64,000 nucleotides of DNA, from contig NW_020312848.1 in assembly GCF_003265705.1 (NCBI RefSeq), positions 53,548,765 through 53,612,764 of the forward strand, written 5' to 3'. The notes under the pieces were generated by a model, which made no database searches, was not told the origin of the DNA, and saw only the letters and a program-made list of their open reading frames with translations. Positions 47,735-59,604 of the stretch are shown in pieces (position 1 is the first letter of the stretch; every line of letters starts with the position of its first letter). The position numbers and the translations under genes are program-made. This stretch comes from Callorhinus ursinus (taxonomy: Eukaryota > Chordata > Mammalia > Carnivora > Otariidae).

Positions 47735-49125
47735 GAAACACACTCATGCATAACCAAGAGCAAGCAGATAGCCGTTAGGTGTTGGCCAATTCAGCTACAT
47801 CTTTTTGCCATGTTTAATATCTCATGTCTTTAATGAGTAAAATGACTGAGTTAACCCAAAATGTGAAGTTAGAAAAGTATAAATCTAAAATAAAATGCAT
47901 GCACACCTATTTGTAGTATTCTCTGGTCTTGATCAAGGTAGAACATGTCACTATAAGGGTATTTATTGTAAGAGTTGATTAAAATAATCATTGCTTTATT
48001 AAAACTACCAGGTTGCTGTAATTGTAAGCATATATTTCCTTCTACTAACATCCTATCTTATTTTAATTGATGCCAATATATCCTATCCACCCCCCCCACC
48101 ACTCCTCTTCCCAAAGCTGTCCAAAATAAAAGCATGCATGCTACTACAGAGATAATCTCTGAAATAATAGTCTTACCTAAGCCCAGGTCAAATATTTCTC
48201 TAGGCAACAAGAGATTTATTTTAACAATAAGTAACTATTAAAACAGCACAACAGGTATATAATTCTACTTATTTTTGTACTGTTGAAATATGTTATTTTT
48301 GTTGAGAAAATGAATAAAATAGTCTTTATCAGTAGTTTACCTCCTTAAATTAAAAAAAATCTTTGATAATTTTTTTTGAAAATATGTATCCCAAAGTCTT
48401 ACTAGATCATAAGACAGTTTTATTGGCTATAATGTGACCCTCAGTGCTAGTACAGTTAGACTAAGTTTCTCTAGTAGCTGCCTGGGCTCATCTCGGTGTA
48501 TTTATCTAGAACTTCGACAGCCTTATCTCCAGACTCCTTATATATCTGGGTCATCAGCCAAGTAGAAGCTCTGTCCTAGCCTGGACTGGACTATGATTTT
48601 GTCTGTGAATGAATCTACTTATTTCAGGGCTGTCTCTTTTTAAATATGTCAATTTACAGGAAGAAATGAAAATAATAATAGTATGCTAGAAATGAAAGTA
48701 ATTTTGCAGGTCATCTTGTTTATCATTTGATTCTATCTCATGTAGGTATTGATTCTAAACAATCTTATGTCATTGATTAATTAACCATTTTAACCAATTT
48801 TAGTAACAAGAAAGGCTGATTCATGGAGCAGCCTGTTGATTTCAGACAGCTCTTATTTTTTAGAAACTTTGACTCTTATTTTTAGAGCATTCTTCAGTAT
48901 ATTGATTTGTGTTTAGAGTCTGGTAATCTGTTGTTATTAAGATCCAGTAGTCTTAGTTGTCCTCTTAAGAGTACATTTCATATGTATACAAATATATTGT
49001 ATGTTACAAATAGGTCAAGTGTTTGAAAATAGTTATATTTCCACTTTGTTCTCTTCTTTGGGTTAAACATCTCAGGCTACTAAAATTATTGATTAATCAT
49101 TGCAAAATGGTTTATGGCTCTAATT
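47735..49125. other. No gene recognised
   Basis: AT-rich. A C-run lies at about 48091-48098. No exon, SINE or RNA gene recognised. Confidence 0.5.
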
Positions 49126-49129
49126 TAGA

Positions 49130-50890
49130 ACTTTGCGTACTCAGTGTCTGGTTGTTGTTATTTTGTCTTAACAACTTAATGAGGTATAATTTTCATACCA
49201 TAAAAATGACCCATTGCAATTATATAATTCAATGATTTTGATATATTTAAATTTGTGTAATCATCACCAGATCCAGTTCTAAAACACCTCCATTACTCCC
49301 CCAAATTCCCTCATGTTCATTTGCAGTCAATCCCTGCTACTACTCCCAGCTAGGCAACTGCTGATCTACATTCTGTGTTCATAGATTTGCCTTTCCTAGA
49401 AAATTTTTATAAATAGAATCTTACATTATGTAATCTTTTGTGTCTGGCTTCTTTCAATTAGCATAATGTTTTTGAGATTCACCAATGTTATAGTGTGTTT
49501 AGAAGTTTTTTCCTTTTATTGCTGAGAAGTTTTATATGGGTCAAATTTTATTAGTTCACCACTTGATAGACATTTGGAATTGCTTTCTCTGTTTGAGTAA
49601 TGCTGCTGTGAACATCTGTGTACAAGTCTTTGTATGGACATATAGATAGTTTCAAGGAGTATAAATGCAGGGTTCAATGATAAGGCTATGTTTATCCATT
49701 ACGAAACTTTTAAGCTGCAGCTGTTTTTAAAAGTGGTTTTGTTTTGGTTTTGGTTTGTGGGTATTTTACATTCCTGTCAGAAATGTATAAGGATCCCAGT
49801 TTTTCCTCATCCTTGTCAACTTCTGCTATTTTCAGTCTTTCTGAGAAGAGCCATTCTGGTGGGTATATAATGGTATATCAGTGTGGTTTTATTATTTTTT
49901 TAAGATTTTATTTATTTATTTGACAGAGACAGAGAGACAGGGAACACAAGCAGGGGGAGTGGGAGAGGGAGAAGCAGGCTTCCCGCTGAGCAGGGAGCCC
50001 GATGTGGGGCTCGATCCCAGGACCCTGGGACGAAGGTAGCCGCTTAATGACTGAGCCACCCAGGTGCCCCTCGGTATGGTTTTAATTTGTATTTTCTTAG
50101 TGACTAATGATAGTCATGTGGCCATTCGTATTTTCTCTTTGGCAAATTGTTCATTCAGTCTCTTGCCCATTTTTTAACTGGGTTGTTTGCTTTTTTGTTA
50201 CTGAGTTGTAAGTGTTCTTTATATATTCTGGATATAAGTCCTTTATCAGATATATGATTCCCAGAAATTTTCTCCTAGCAAGTAATATATTCTTAATGCT
50301 GTTTTGGGAAGCAAAATATTTTAATTACGATTAAGTCCAGTTCATCCACTTTTTCTCTTTATGGATTATCTTTTTGGTGTTTTATGTAAGAAGTTGTTGC
50401 TTAATCTAAGATCATAAAGGTTTTGTTGTTTTTATTTTTGAAGTTTTAGCTCTCATATTTAGATCTGATCCATTCTGTGTTAATCTTTGCATATGATGTG
50501 AAGGGGTCGTCTGTTGAAAAGACCACGCTTTATCCTTAAATTGCCTCGGCTCTATTGTAAAAAATCAGTTAACCGTACCCATTAAGGGCATATTTCTGTA
50601 CTTTCTCATCTGTTTCAATGATTCCTATGTCTATCTTTATACCAGTACCACTGTTTTAATTACTGCAGCTTTATATTAAGTTTTGAAGCCAGATTGTGTA
50701 AGTACTCCAACTTTTTACTTCTTTTAAAAATTGTTTTGGATATTCTGAGTTCTCTGAATTTCCATATACATTTTAGATTCAGCTTGTCAGTTTTAACAAC
50801 AACAACAAAAAAGCCTGCTGAGATTTTGATAAGGGTTGTTTAAAATATATAGATCAATCTGGGGAGAATTGCCTGAAAGAGTTCTTCACA
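49130..50890 (-). mobile_element. Old L1 3' part, antisense, split by a SINE
   Basis: AATGAGGTATAATTTTCATA, GTGTCTGGCTTCTTTCAATT, CATAATGTTTTTGAGATTCA, ATTCCTGTCAGAAATGTATA, ATATAAGTCCTTTATCAGAT and AGATTCAGCTTGTCAGTTTT are the 3' UTR and ORF2 landmarks in antisense order. Confidence 0.92.
49892..50070 (-). mobile_element. SINEC copy, antisense, nested in L1
   Basis: Plus strand reads TAAGATTTTATTTATTTATT, then CAGGGAGCCCGATGTGGGGC, ending GAGCCACCCAGGTGCCCC. The duplication is TCAGTGTGGTTTTA (49878-49891) and TCGGTATGGTTTTA (50071-50084). It is very similar to the copy at 28.3-28.5 kb. Confidence 0.96.
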
Positions 50891-50894
50891 AGTG

Positions 50895-53195
50895 AAAATT
50901 ATTATTGATATCAGGATTTTTTCAAAAAAATTTTCAAGGAAATCTTGAATCCTATTTTGTAATCCACCTATACTATTTTTATATAAAAATGTTTGTTGAT
51001 GATTTTTCAAAAGTAATACAACAGGAAAATGTTCATCCTATTTATGTACCCTCTGCAGGGGTCGGAGGGGGGTCATATATGTACCCTAAGATGCAGAAGT
51101 TTAGAGAAAGTAATGGACCATTTTTTTATTCCTTAAAAAAATACCTTTGTTTCATTCTGCAAAGTATTTGAAATTGATGTAGCAACTGTAAGAAAATATG
51201 AGCGAGATTTTAAAATAAGCTTTATCTTGATTTTGTTGGTTTTAGTAATATTTATAGATAATTATTTATCTGTGTTCTGATTTTACATTTGTTCTGTTTT
51301 TGCTATCAAGGCATGCCATGTTGTTGACTGACATTTTATTGCAGTATTAGTGTAATAGACAGCTAATGAGTTTGTAAAGGAAGGAAGTAAAATTGGTTTT
51401 TGTTAAACACTTCTTACAATCAACTACTTTGTGATATGCAGCCAAAATCCTGTGACATGGCTGTTTCTACCTTTACTTACACATGATAAAAACTGAGTTT
51501 AGTGAGGGTCAGAATCATGCCTAAAATTTCATACAAATTGAGGTGACATTCAAATCTAGATATTCTGATTCCAAGGCCTGTATGCAGGCTGAAAAAGAGT
51601 TTGACATTTAAGATTTGACTTTCAAGTGTGTCCTGACTTTTATTTTTCTGTGTTTGTTTTTCTGTTGGTTTCTTTATACCCTGCCCCATTGTCGAATGGT
51701 CTTAAGGCAACTTAAGAGTGCATAAAATACAGCAAGATGGCATAAATTAAAAATAGGAATAAAATGAGACACAAAAACAAGGGTGGGGAAAGTCCTTTTC
51801 CCAGAAAAACAACAACAACATCCTGTAAGTGACTATTGCTGGGAGACTGGAAAAAAATCTGAGCTGGAAAAGTCTGTGGAAGTAAATGGGCTGACTTGGT
51901 GTGAGCTTTGGCATCTGCCCTAATCATAATACATGTGAGGAAGTGAAGTCGTATTTGCTTTTGCTTCCTCTAAGTGCCGAGCACAGTGCCTTCTACGTGG
52001 TAAGCCCTTCCTCTAAGTGCCGAGCTCAATTCACTAATGAACTTTACTGTCAGCATTCTAATGTTACTGAGCTGTTGGAAGTCTTTTTTTCTTCAAATAG
52101 TCAGGAATTTTAGATTTCTCTGTTAGTGTATTTGTTGTAAGCATCATTTCATTGTTTACTTGATCCATACTATATTTGAAAATGTTATTTCAGAAATGCT
52201 TATAACTCATTTACACATGTACATCTAGATAGGAGTGTCCCGGAAAGACATAAGCTCCACTAGTTGAGTATGTCTGTAAGTTTTGTGCTTTTGAAGGCTG
52301 TACCATGATCATTATTTGCTTTTCTATCTGCAGTCGTCTCTACTGGATTTTAAGACAAAGACTGTATTTTCTGGAGAGTTTAAAATTCATAAGTATTAAA
52401 GCATTTCAGTTTGTAAGTGTGTCAAAGAGTATTAAGAGAGAGAAAGTTTATGTTCACTCAAATAATACTCATAATTTCATAATGCCTGTTGATGCCATCT
52501 AGATAACCGTTTGACCTGCTTAAATTGTAAACATATGTAATAAATGTCTTCCTATGGTTTGAATTTTATCTCCCAGACTCAGATCTTTTCTAGAAAGTTT
52601 TAAAATCTGTATTAAGGTTTATAGCAACTTAAATTAAACAAAAGGATTTTGTCAGTTTGTCCTCAGATAACTCTTAAATATGACCCAACTGTCAGCGACC
52701 TGAACCATTGTATTTATTTTGACTCGGCTTCATTTGAATGCTGTGATTAAAAATAACTGAAACGTATCTACATAAAATAGTATATTTTCAATTTTGTAGT
52801 TAATTCAGTATTGGAAAAAGTAGAAAGGGTTGACCTTAGGGAAAACCAATAAAACCTCCACCAACCTTGATAAACATAGATCTAGGTATCAGAGCTACTC
52901 CAGAGCTCTCCCTTTGCGACAGATTATAGTGAAAATGTACTACTAAACCGTCTCAGTTAATTTTGTAGAGAGGAAAAATAAGGGGTTAAGATGTGCCGCA
53001 CGTTTCTGTAAAATATGCTTGTTTTAAAACTATCGTCTCTTTCTGAAACATTATCATCATGCTGGACTCTTCAAGATCGTATCTCCAACTGAGATTTCAG
53101 AGATGAAAAATCATCCAAGGAAGTGACTGCCTGAGATTTTGTAAAATTTCTTACTCTTTTTCAGGAAATCATCTTATATCCTCTTTATTTTGTCT
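50895..53195. other. No gene recognised
   Basis: AT-rich. It includes a MIR fragment (listed) and a 19-bp direct repeat CTTCCTCTAAGTGCCGAGC at 51964-51982 and 52007-52025. No supported exon. Confidence 0.5.
51475..51580 (-). repeat. MIR fragment, antisense
   Basis: ACTGAGTTTAGTGAGGGTCA, then CCTAAAATTTCATACAAATT and TGACATTCAAATCTAGATAT fit a decayed antisense MIR core. Confidence 0.55.
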
Positions 53196-53224
53196 ACTCT
53201 TGAGGTTGAGAGATTTGTAATAAA

Positions 53225-53445
53225 CTGGCATGCCTGCTCACAGCGCGTATCAACAGAGATGGATGCAGTAACAGATGAATCTTGGTGGTGGCCAACATAG
53301 CTCCCGCTCCCCTGGGGGGCCTGGTCGTCCGGGGGGACCTGGTCACCCCACAGGCTGGCTCCATCTCTACTGGGGGAACTGCCCCATGACTTCCTTTCTC
53401 CCCCCCCGCCGCCACTGATGGATCCATTCTTTTCCCTCTGCTTGC
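53225..53445. other. GC-rich CpG-containing island of unknown origin
   Basis: About 220 bp of GC-rich DNA in AT-rich surroundings, with several intact CpGs (AGCGCGTATC, GGTCGTCCGGGGGG, CCCGCCGCC). It also has two related G-tracts around CTGGGGGGCCTGGTC and CGGGGGGACCTGGTC. One plus-strand frame reads a short Pro/Gly-rich string, and the minus strand has a 77-codon open frame (53194-53427). Neither matches a family I recognise. A minus-strand AATAAAG lies just beyond it at about 53186-53192. It could be a retrocopy fragment, a lineage-specific repeat or a small regulatory CpG patch. Confidence 0.5.
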
Positions 53446-53449
53446 CTTC

Positions 53450-54535
53450 CCTCCCTAACTTTAAATAATTCTTTACTGGGTATAGAATTTGAAGAATTTG
53501 GTAATTTGCTAGGGAGCAGAACAGCTCTCAGACTAGTTGGGAAAATGCCTCCTCTTTTCTGATAGGATCCTGGTGATTATAACCTTTTGTAAGTACAGAA
53601 AAGTGTTGCGATTTGTGTCTTTGTTAGCTGGTGGTTAACAGTTTGTCAGGATTTTAGTCAAGTCTCCTGTTTTCAGATGTATAAAGCATTATGGATATGG
53701 ACTGTCTTTGAAACATGAAAATTAACTATCTTGGATTGGCATTATTAATGATTTTTCAGAATTAATATTTGTAAAGTACTTTAAATATGAGAAGCACTTT
53801 AGAAGGGATATTAATAATGTTATTAATATTAATCGTAATAATCAATTGTATTAAAAATAAATCAGTACTCCTTTTGATATTTAATCTTTAATATTCAGTT
53901 GTATTAAAAGAACACTGATACTGCTTCTGTTAGTTTGTCATGGGAAAGGAAATGATATTATTACCCAGAATTGATAAGATCCAATCAATTTGTAAAAGTA
54001 GTATTCCCACATCAAGTCCTGTTTTATCTATTTATTTTAAACCCTATTTTAAATTAAATTTTTTCTTTGTAATCATTAATTTTATTTTAGATTTTCCAAT
54101 ATTTGTATGGTCTTTTGTGTGGTTCCAAGAAGATGGAATTTGCTTGCTTATTTTTGTACATGAAATTAATTATTAGACACAACCATATAACAATTGCTGT
54201 TTTTGTGAGTCAAAATGTTTGACTCTCTGCAGTTTTATATGAGTTTTATATCTACTTATTATTTTTGTTGTAATCAATATATTGAAATATTGTAATTCAT
54301 ACTCTGAAATCCACGAAAAAGAAAACACAGTTGTGTTCCTTTTCCTATTTCCCTACTGATTGACTGTAACTTGGTGGTGTGTGCTTAGTGTTGGTTTCCT
54401 AAGATAACTGGGTTTTGATTTTTTTTCCCTGCCATGTTCCTATGCCTAGACAGTACCTGGCATGTAGTAAGTGACTGAATGAATAAGAATAGGCAACATG
54501 ACACTATCCAATCTATGTAGATCTATTTTAGTAGA
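53450..54535. other. No gene recognised
   Basis: AT-rich. A short L2 3'-end-like piece (CCTGGCATGTAGTAAGTGAC) lies at about 54450-54490. No supported exon. Confidence 0.5.
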
Positions 54536-54539
54536 CTCC

Positions 54540-54960
54540 TCTGTTGGGGTTTTAGAGTTTGGGTAAATCCTATTACTCACAACTCCAGAATTTGGAAACT
54601 TCTGAGACAGACAGAGGTGCCAGGCAGATGGAGATCAAAGTACCAGTTTTATCACCAGTAGAGGCTGAATTGGAGAACATGCATTACATGCACAGATAAA
54701 GTGGGGCTCACCTCTGAATTAGGCATTTATACCCTCCCAGCTGCTGGAACGGCTAGACGGACATCCGCAGTCCTCTGCCATAGGGGAAAGGATAAAGACA
54801 GGCCTGAATGCATCTTCTATTCTATAGGTAGAACTGAACTGAGAAAAAGGAGTTGAACTGGGCACGTTCAGCATGTTTTCTTAAACTCACCAATGAGATG
54901 AGTTTCTGCCCTCCTCATGATAAACAGCGAAGGAACAGAATGAAGCTACTAGCTTTTCTT
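54540..54960. repeat. Possible ancient LTR/MER-type element
   Basis: A stretch of balanced composition between AT-rich flanks, interrupted at its right end by the SINE. It resembles a decayed LTR in texture, but I cannot name a family or show terminal TG/CA ends with a duplication. Confidence 0.25.
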
Positions 54961-54980
54961 GATCAAAAACCTGCTCATGA

Positions 54981-55148
54981 GGGACGTCTGGGTGGTTCAT
55001 GGTTCAGTTGGTTAAGCCTCTGACTTTGGTTCAGGCCATGATCCCAGGGTCCTGGGATTGAGTCCTGCATGGGGCTCAGTGGGGAGCCTGCGTCTCCCTC
55101 TGCTTATTCGCACTTCTCTCTCTGACAAATAAATAAAATCTTAAAAAA
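54981..55148 (+). mobile_element. SINEC full-length copy
   Basis: Head GGGACGTCTGGGTGGTTCAT with a small internal duplication (GGTTCATGGTTCAG), CT-rich body and poly-A tail. The duplication AAAAACCTGCTCATGA (54965-54980) recurs as AAAAACCTTCTCATGA (55149-55164). Confidence 0.95.
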
Positions 55149-55164
55149 AAAAACCTTCTCATGA

Positions 55165-56450
55165 AAATATGAGGAAAAAATCGAGGTTACCCACAAGACA
55201 CTCTGATTAAGCATAAATCCCTTCATACCATTACATTTTTTCTGCAGTTTTTCTGTTTGCTATTTTTAAGAGCCAGTTTAAATTACTGTTATATATACCA
55301 ACATTTGCAAATCATGAAAATGAATATTTTGTATAGTAGTCAACATAGTAAACATTGAACGAATCTAGCAGAGTAGGAGCTTGGACAAAGTAGGTTTAAC
55401 AATAAAATAATAAAAAAAGTATTTTCATGTTCCCATTTTTATATATGATATACACAATATGTTCATTCACTGCAATCTTGGTTTCTAGTAAAAATACTCT
55501 TTGGTTTATCTTCTAGGTGCACATCTGTGATATCTAGTAGCTGAGTTGGTGTCCTATTTTGTGAATCACTATTGTAAGTTAAAATATTTGGGTCTTCCAT
55601 ATTTTCTGTCTCTACTTTCCACCTCAAAAAAAAAATGAAACAAAATAAAGCTTTATGAAGAAGTAGAATTTCTTACTAAAGATTACTTTATCAAATGTCT
55701 TAAGTGAATGATCCTTGCCAGAATAAAACCATAAGCATTATCATTTAAAAGTATAATAAAAGCATTTTGATTTGGTAATGTTAAAAATAATGATTTTAAC
55801 CTACTGACATAAAAAGCCCACTGGTCAGTTGACAACTAGTAGGCCCTGAAAACAATAGCATTTATTTCTTGTCATCATCTGGGATGTAGTCCTTCGCCTG
55901 TCAAATTGACTCACTTTTCTGAGGGTAGACCCATGTTAACCAAGCTCATGAAATTAATGTTTAAAACTGAAAAGGTTAGTTTGTTGATTTACGGTATAAA
56001 TTATTGTAGTAGGGACAAAATGACTAGAATATGCAGAATCTGTGAGTTCTGTCTGTGTATGTAAAAATTAAAATGAGGAATTTGGTTGTTAGAAATAGGA
56101 ACAGCAGTGGAAGCTAAATAATAATCACAATCACAAGGTTGCTTGGGGATTGTGTAATCAGAATTAGAGGGAGGCTGATATATTAGATGTTTTATGGTAC
56201 TGGAGGAAGGAAGGCAGTCTGGTGTAGCCATATCCACCATAGGTATGATCTTGCTGCAGGAGTTAGAATAATGAAGTTTATTGGCCCCAACCCCCGCCAG
56301 TTAGGGGAAGAATATTTCAAATATGACATACTAAAATACTGTCTCTGCAAATAGTGCTTAAGTGAACATTTTCAGTTATCTCTGTGACTTATTTGCTTCT
56401 ATACTTTAATGTCTAGAAATGGGATGTCTATGGGAAAGGAGAGGGATTAA
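55165..56450. other. No gene recognised
   Basis: AT-rich. The block at about 55.80-55.94 kb is less AT-biased but matches no family I know. No exon or RNA gene. Confidence 0.45.
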
Positions 56451-56451
56451 A

Positions 56452-56610
56452 AACAAATAAAAACTAACCTAATTTTAGGCAAATTATCCAAATAGAATCA
56501 TGTACTGAGTACATTAATTTTAAAAGTATAACCTTCGCTTTTCTGGCAGAATTACAGTATGCTCATGTGATAATTTACTTGTACATCTTGGACAGTGTCA
56601 ACCATTAAAG
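56452..56610. repeat. Unnamed ~160-bp repeat, copy A
   Basis: Starts AACAAATAAAAACTAACCT and contains TTCTGGCAGAATTACAG and TTGGACAGTGTCAACC. It aligns collinearly with copy B at 57839-57999 over its whole length, with small indels. I do not recognise the family. Confidence 0.8.
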
Positions 56611-57224
56611 TTGGCCAACTTCCTCCCTGCTTTGGAATTTATATAGGTGATTATAATGTAATGCAGTGTACACTAGAGTGTATGCAGGTACAAAATAGAG
56701 GGGGGAACATAGGCAGAAGAATTAGTTCATTTTATTATGTACTAATTTTATAACTCAGGGAAGTCAAATTAAATCAAGATAATATCAAATAAATGTTACT
56801 GTAGCAGCCTTTGTGCTTTAACTGGGGGTGAATAGAAGAATAACATGCTTGTTTTCTTTAGAATGCTTAAAATCACCACAGTACAGGCTAATTGTGATGT
56901 ATTTGACAAACACCACTAAAATTGAATATAGAAAAGGAAAAATGTATAATATTTAGGCTTACAAGGACTTTTCATGGATGGGGCAGCAATAAAGTTGAAT
57001 CTTGAAAAGTTGAAACTTGAAAGTTGAATTTTAAAGGTAAATGTTAGGGTTGGGAGCGGAATGGTACAATGTGTAGAGAGGAAAAATGTGAGCAAAGCAG
57101 GATCTTTGTTGATTCTAGGTCCCTCTTCTCAGTTTAGGCCTGGACTCCATGACAGTGGGTTTTATTGACTTGTATGATTTTAAGATAATAATTTGTGCAT
57201 ATATACATGCCCTTATAATATATA

Positions 57225-57330
57225 TATTACAATCAATTGTTATTTTACCTGTTTGCTCCACTAGACAGTGAGTGCTGTATCCCCAATGCTTCAGAAAGTG
57301 TTAGGCTTATAAATGTTGGTTGAAATGATC
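57225..57330 (+). repeat. L2 3'-end fragment
   Basis: CTCCACTAGACAGTGAGTGC, GTATCCCCAATGCTTCAGAA and ATAAATGTTGGTTGAAATG match the LINE2 terminus. Confidence 0.65.
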
Positions 57331-57838
57331 TTAAGCTCAGAAAGGATTAACATATGTATTCTTAGTGTATACTATAAAAAGACTATTTTTTTTACTTTCA
57401 TATTTAAAAGCCTTGGTGTAATTGGGTTATAGTACCCTTTAGTCTCTGAGCATGACCTCTTTCTGTATTCCCAAATTCATGGGTTTAGATACATGTATTA
57501 TTATTAGAGTAGTAGAGATGACCCTCAGCCTCACCCCCAGAATTCTTCTCTCTACTACATCCCTGCTCACCAAGCAGCAAGAATGATAAGGCAGCTCTTA
57601 AATATAGGTCTTGTTTATAGCAGTATAGAGTGCAAAAATGCCCTTAAGCCATCTGAAAATAATATTTTCCACACAATGAGAGTGACTCTTCAGAGCTGTG
57701 TAGTATTTAAAGACAGGAAACTCATCAAGAAGGCTACGTTCTCTATTCCAACACATAATAAGCAATAATGGGATAGAATTAGATCAAACTACCACCAAAG
57801 GGAAAGGGAAGTTGATAGATAGAATAAGATAGAATAAG

Positions 57839-57999
57839 AACAAATAAAAAATAACCTAATTGAAGCAAAATCGAAATAGCATCAAGCACTGAATATATTA
57901 ACTATGAAAGAATGGTCTTCATTTGTCTGGCAGAATTGCAGCGAGGTTCTATTGTGTGCTATTTCAGTTGCATATATTGGACAGTGTCAGTCATTAAGG
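57839..57999. repeat. Unnamed ~160-bp repeat, copy B
   Basis: Starts AACAAATAAAAAATAACCT and contains TGTCTGGCAGAATTGCAG and TTGGACAGTGTCAGTC. It is a direct-orientation partner of copy A, with an offset of about 1,387 bp. The short open frames at 57904-58118 span it but have no recognisable domain. Confidence 0.8.
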
Positions 58000-58004
58000 G
58001 AAGT

Positions 58005-59460
58005 ATTATTTATCCTGAGCATCCACATTTCTATAGCAACAGTATACCTGTTTATGCAATTATACATTATTATCGCAAATCATGCTTGATATATTTTGGT
58101 ACCAGTTTCCTGTCCTAAACTCACACAAGTTTTATATATACTCACTGCCTATTGAAAGTCTCTATCTGCCTTCTTTCTTCAGTCTAGGCAAGTAACACAT
58201 GAAATGAAACAGTAACTTGAAATTCAGCATTTAGACTGAACCCAAACAACTCAAGTCTTGTTTTATTTTAATTTAAAAGCTGCTTGTTTTTGAAATAGAT
58301 TAATTATACTAATTTTCATAGGCTATACAGCAATCAAATTCTTAATATTATAGTTTTCCATATACAAAGAATTATATAAATTTTTAACCATATCATGTAA
58401 AGAGTAGATCCATTTTAATGATAAAAATTCATTACCGAATAGAAGGAAGAGCAGAGGATTGATTTTAATGACAATAAAAATGGAAATAGTTTTTTATTAC
58501 ATAATAGAGTTGGCTAAGAAAATAGAGCCTTAAAGGGGTATAATAACATATGATCTTTCCCTCTTAGAATAGAGTTAACATTTTAATGTATATGCTAAAT
58601 TATATTCTTTTCCCTCCTTTTGAGTTTCTCTTATCAGTAGTAATAGCTGTATCTTGTTTTATATAATTGCCAGAACTTTAGAACCACCTACTTTCCTAGA
58701 TAAACCTTTTTCCATATTGCAATTTTGAGTCACCTTATTTTGTGAATATTATTTTTTAACCTATTTGTATTTGGTTTTATTAGCAAGATTCATTTTACTC
58801 ATGTGTAAAATAACTTTATTAAAATTTTAAATCACTTTAATGGATGCCATTTTTTTAACTTCTCCAAAGTATTTCTCCTTCATTCATTGGTATTTGATGA
58901 ATTTCTGCCTCTTATCTACCTATTTATTTAGTTTCATTGTCCTACACAGGCTTATCACATTGTAGTTGTAGCTGACGTGAGATTTCCGTTTTTATAATGC
59001 TGTGTTAAAAAGCCTTCTATAAAGTTTTATTATGGGAGTTGGTGGCAGTTGTTTCTCTTCTCCTGAAAATATTATAGTATACAAGAAAAAAATAGGAAAA
59101 ATATTGATGAACTTATATTTTTGTGTAAGTGTCTGTTGTCCATATATTTAGGTGGACTCATAACTGCAATCATCAAATAGATACCATTTTATAATTGTAA
59201 TCTTTCCCTTAACTTTATATTACGACATTATTTTGATAATCATTAATTGTAATGAATATGTACCATTCCTTCTTATTTATAATGGGAATTTACTTCAAAT
59301 GAACATTATTCCTAGTAGCATCATTTATATGAAATGAACACTTTTCAAGCAACTTTTCTTTCCCTTTGGTGGTAGTTTGATCTAATTCAGAACATCTCCT
59401 CTTAGGAGAAAAATGAAGAGAAAAATGGCAATTCAGACTTTGCTTTTCAAAAGGGTTTTT
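58005..59460. other. No gene recognised
   Basis: AT-rich with no named repeat, RNA gene or supported exon. Confidence 0.5.
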
Positions 59461-59461
59461 A

Positions 59462-59600
59462 AACAATTAATATATTTTTATTTGAATATAGTTGACATAC
59501 AGTGTTACATTAGTTTCAGGTGTAAAACTTACCTATTTGACAAGTTTATACGTTACGTTTTGTTCACCACAAGTATATCAAGCAGTTTTTTAGTCAAACA
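59462..59600 (-). mobile_element. L1 3' UTR fragment, antisense
   Basis: TATAGTTGACATACAGTGTT, ACATTAGTTTCAGGTGTAAA and GTTCACCACAAGTATAT are the antisense of a mammalian L1 3' UTR. A related piece lies at 46045-46105. Confidence 0.75.
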
Positions 59601-59604
59601 GACA

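Noticed and set aside
54540..54960. Solo LTR of an endogenous retrovirus
   Set aside because: No terminal TG/CA ends with a flanking duplication could be shown, so it is kept only as a low-confidence repeat.
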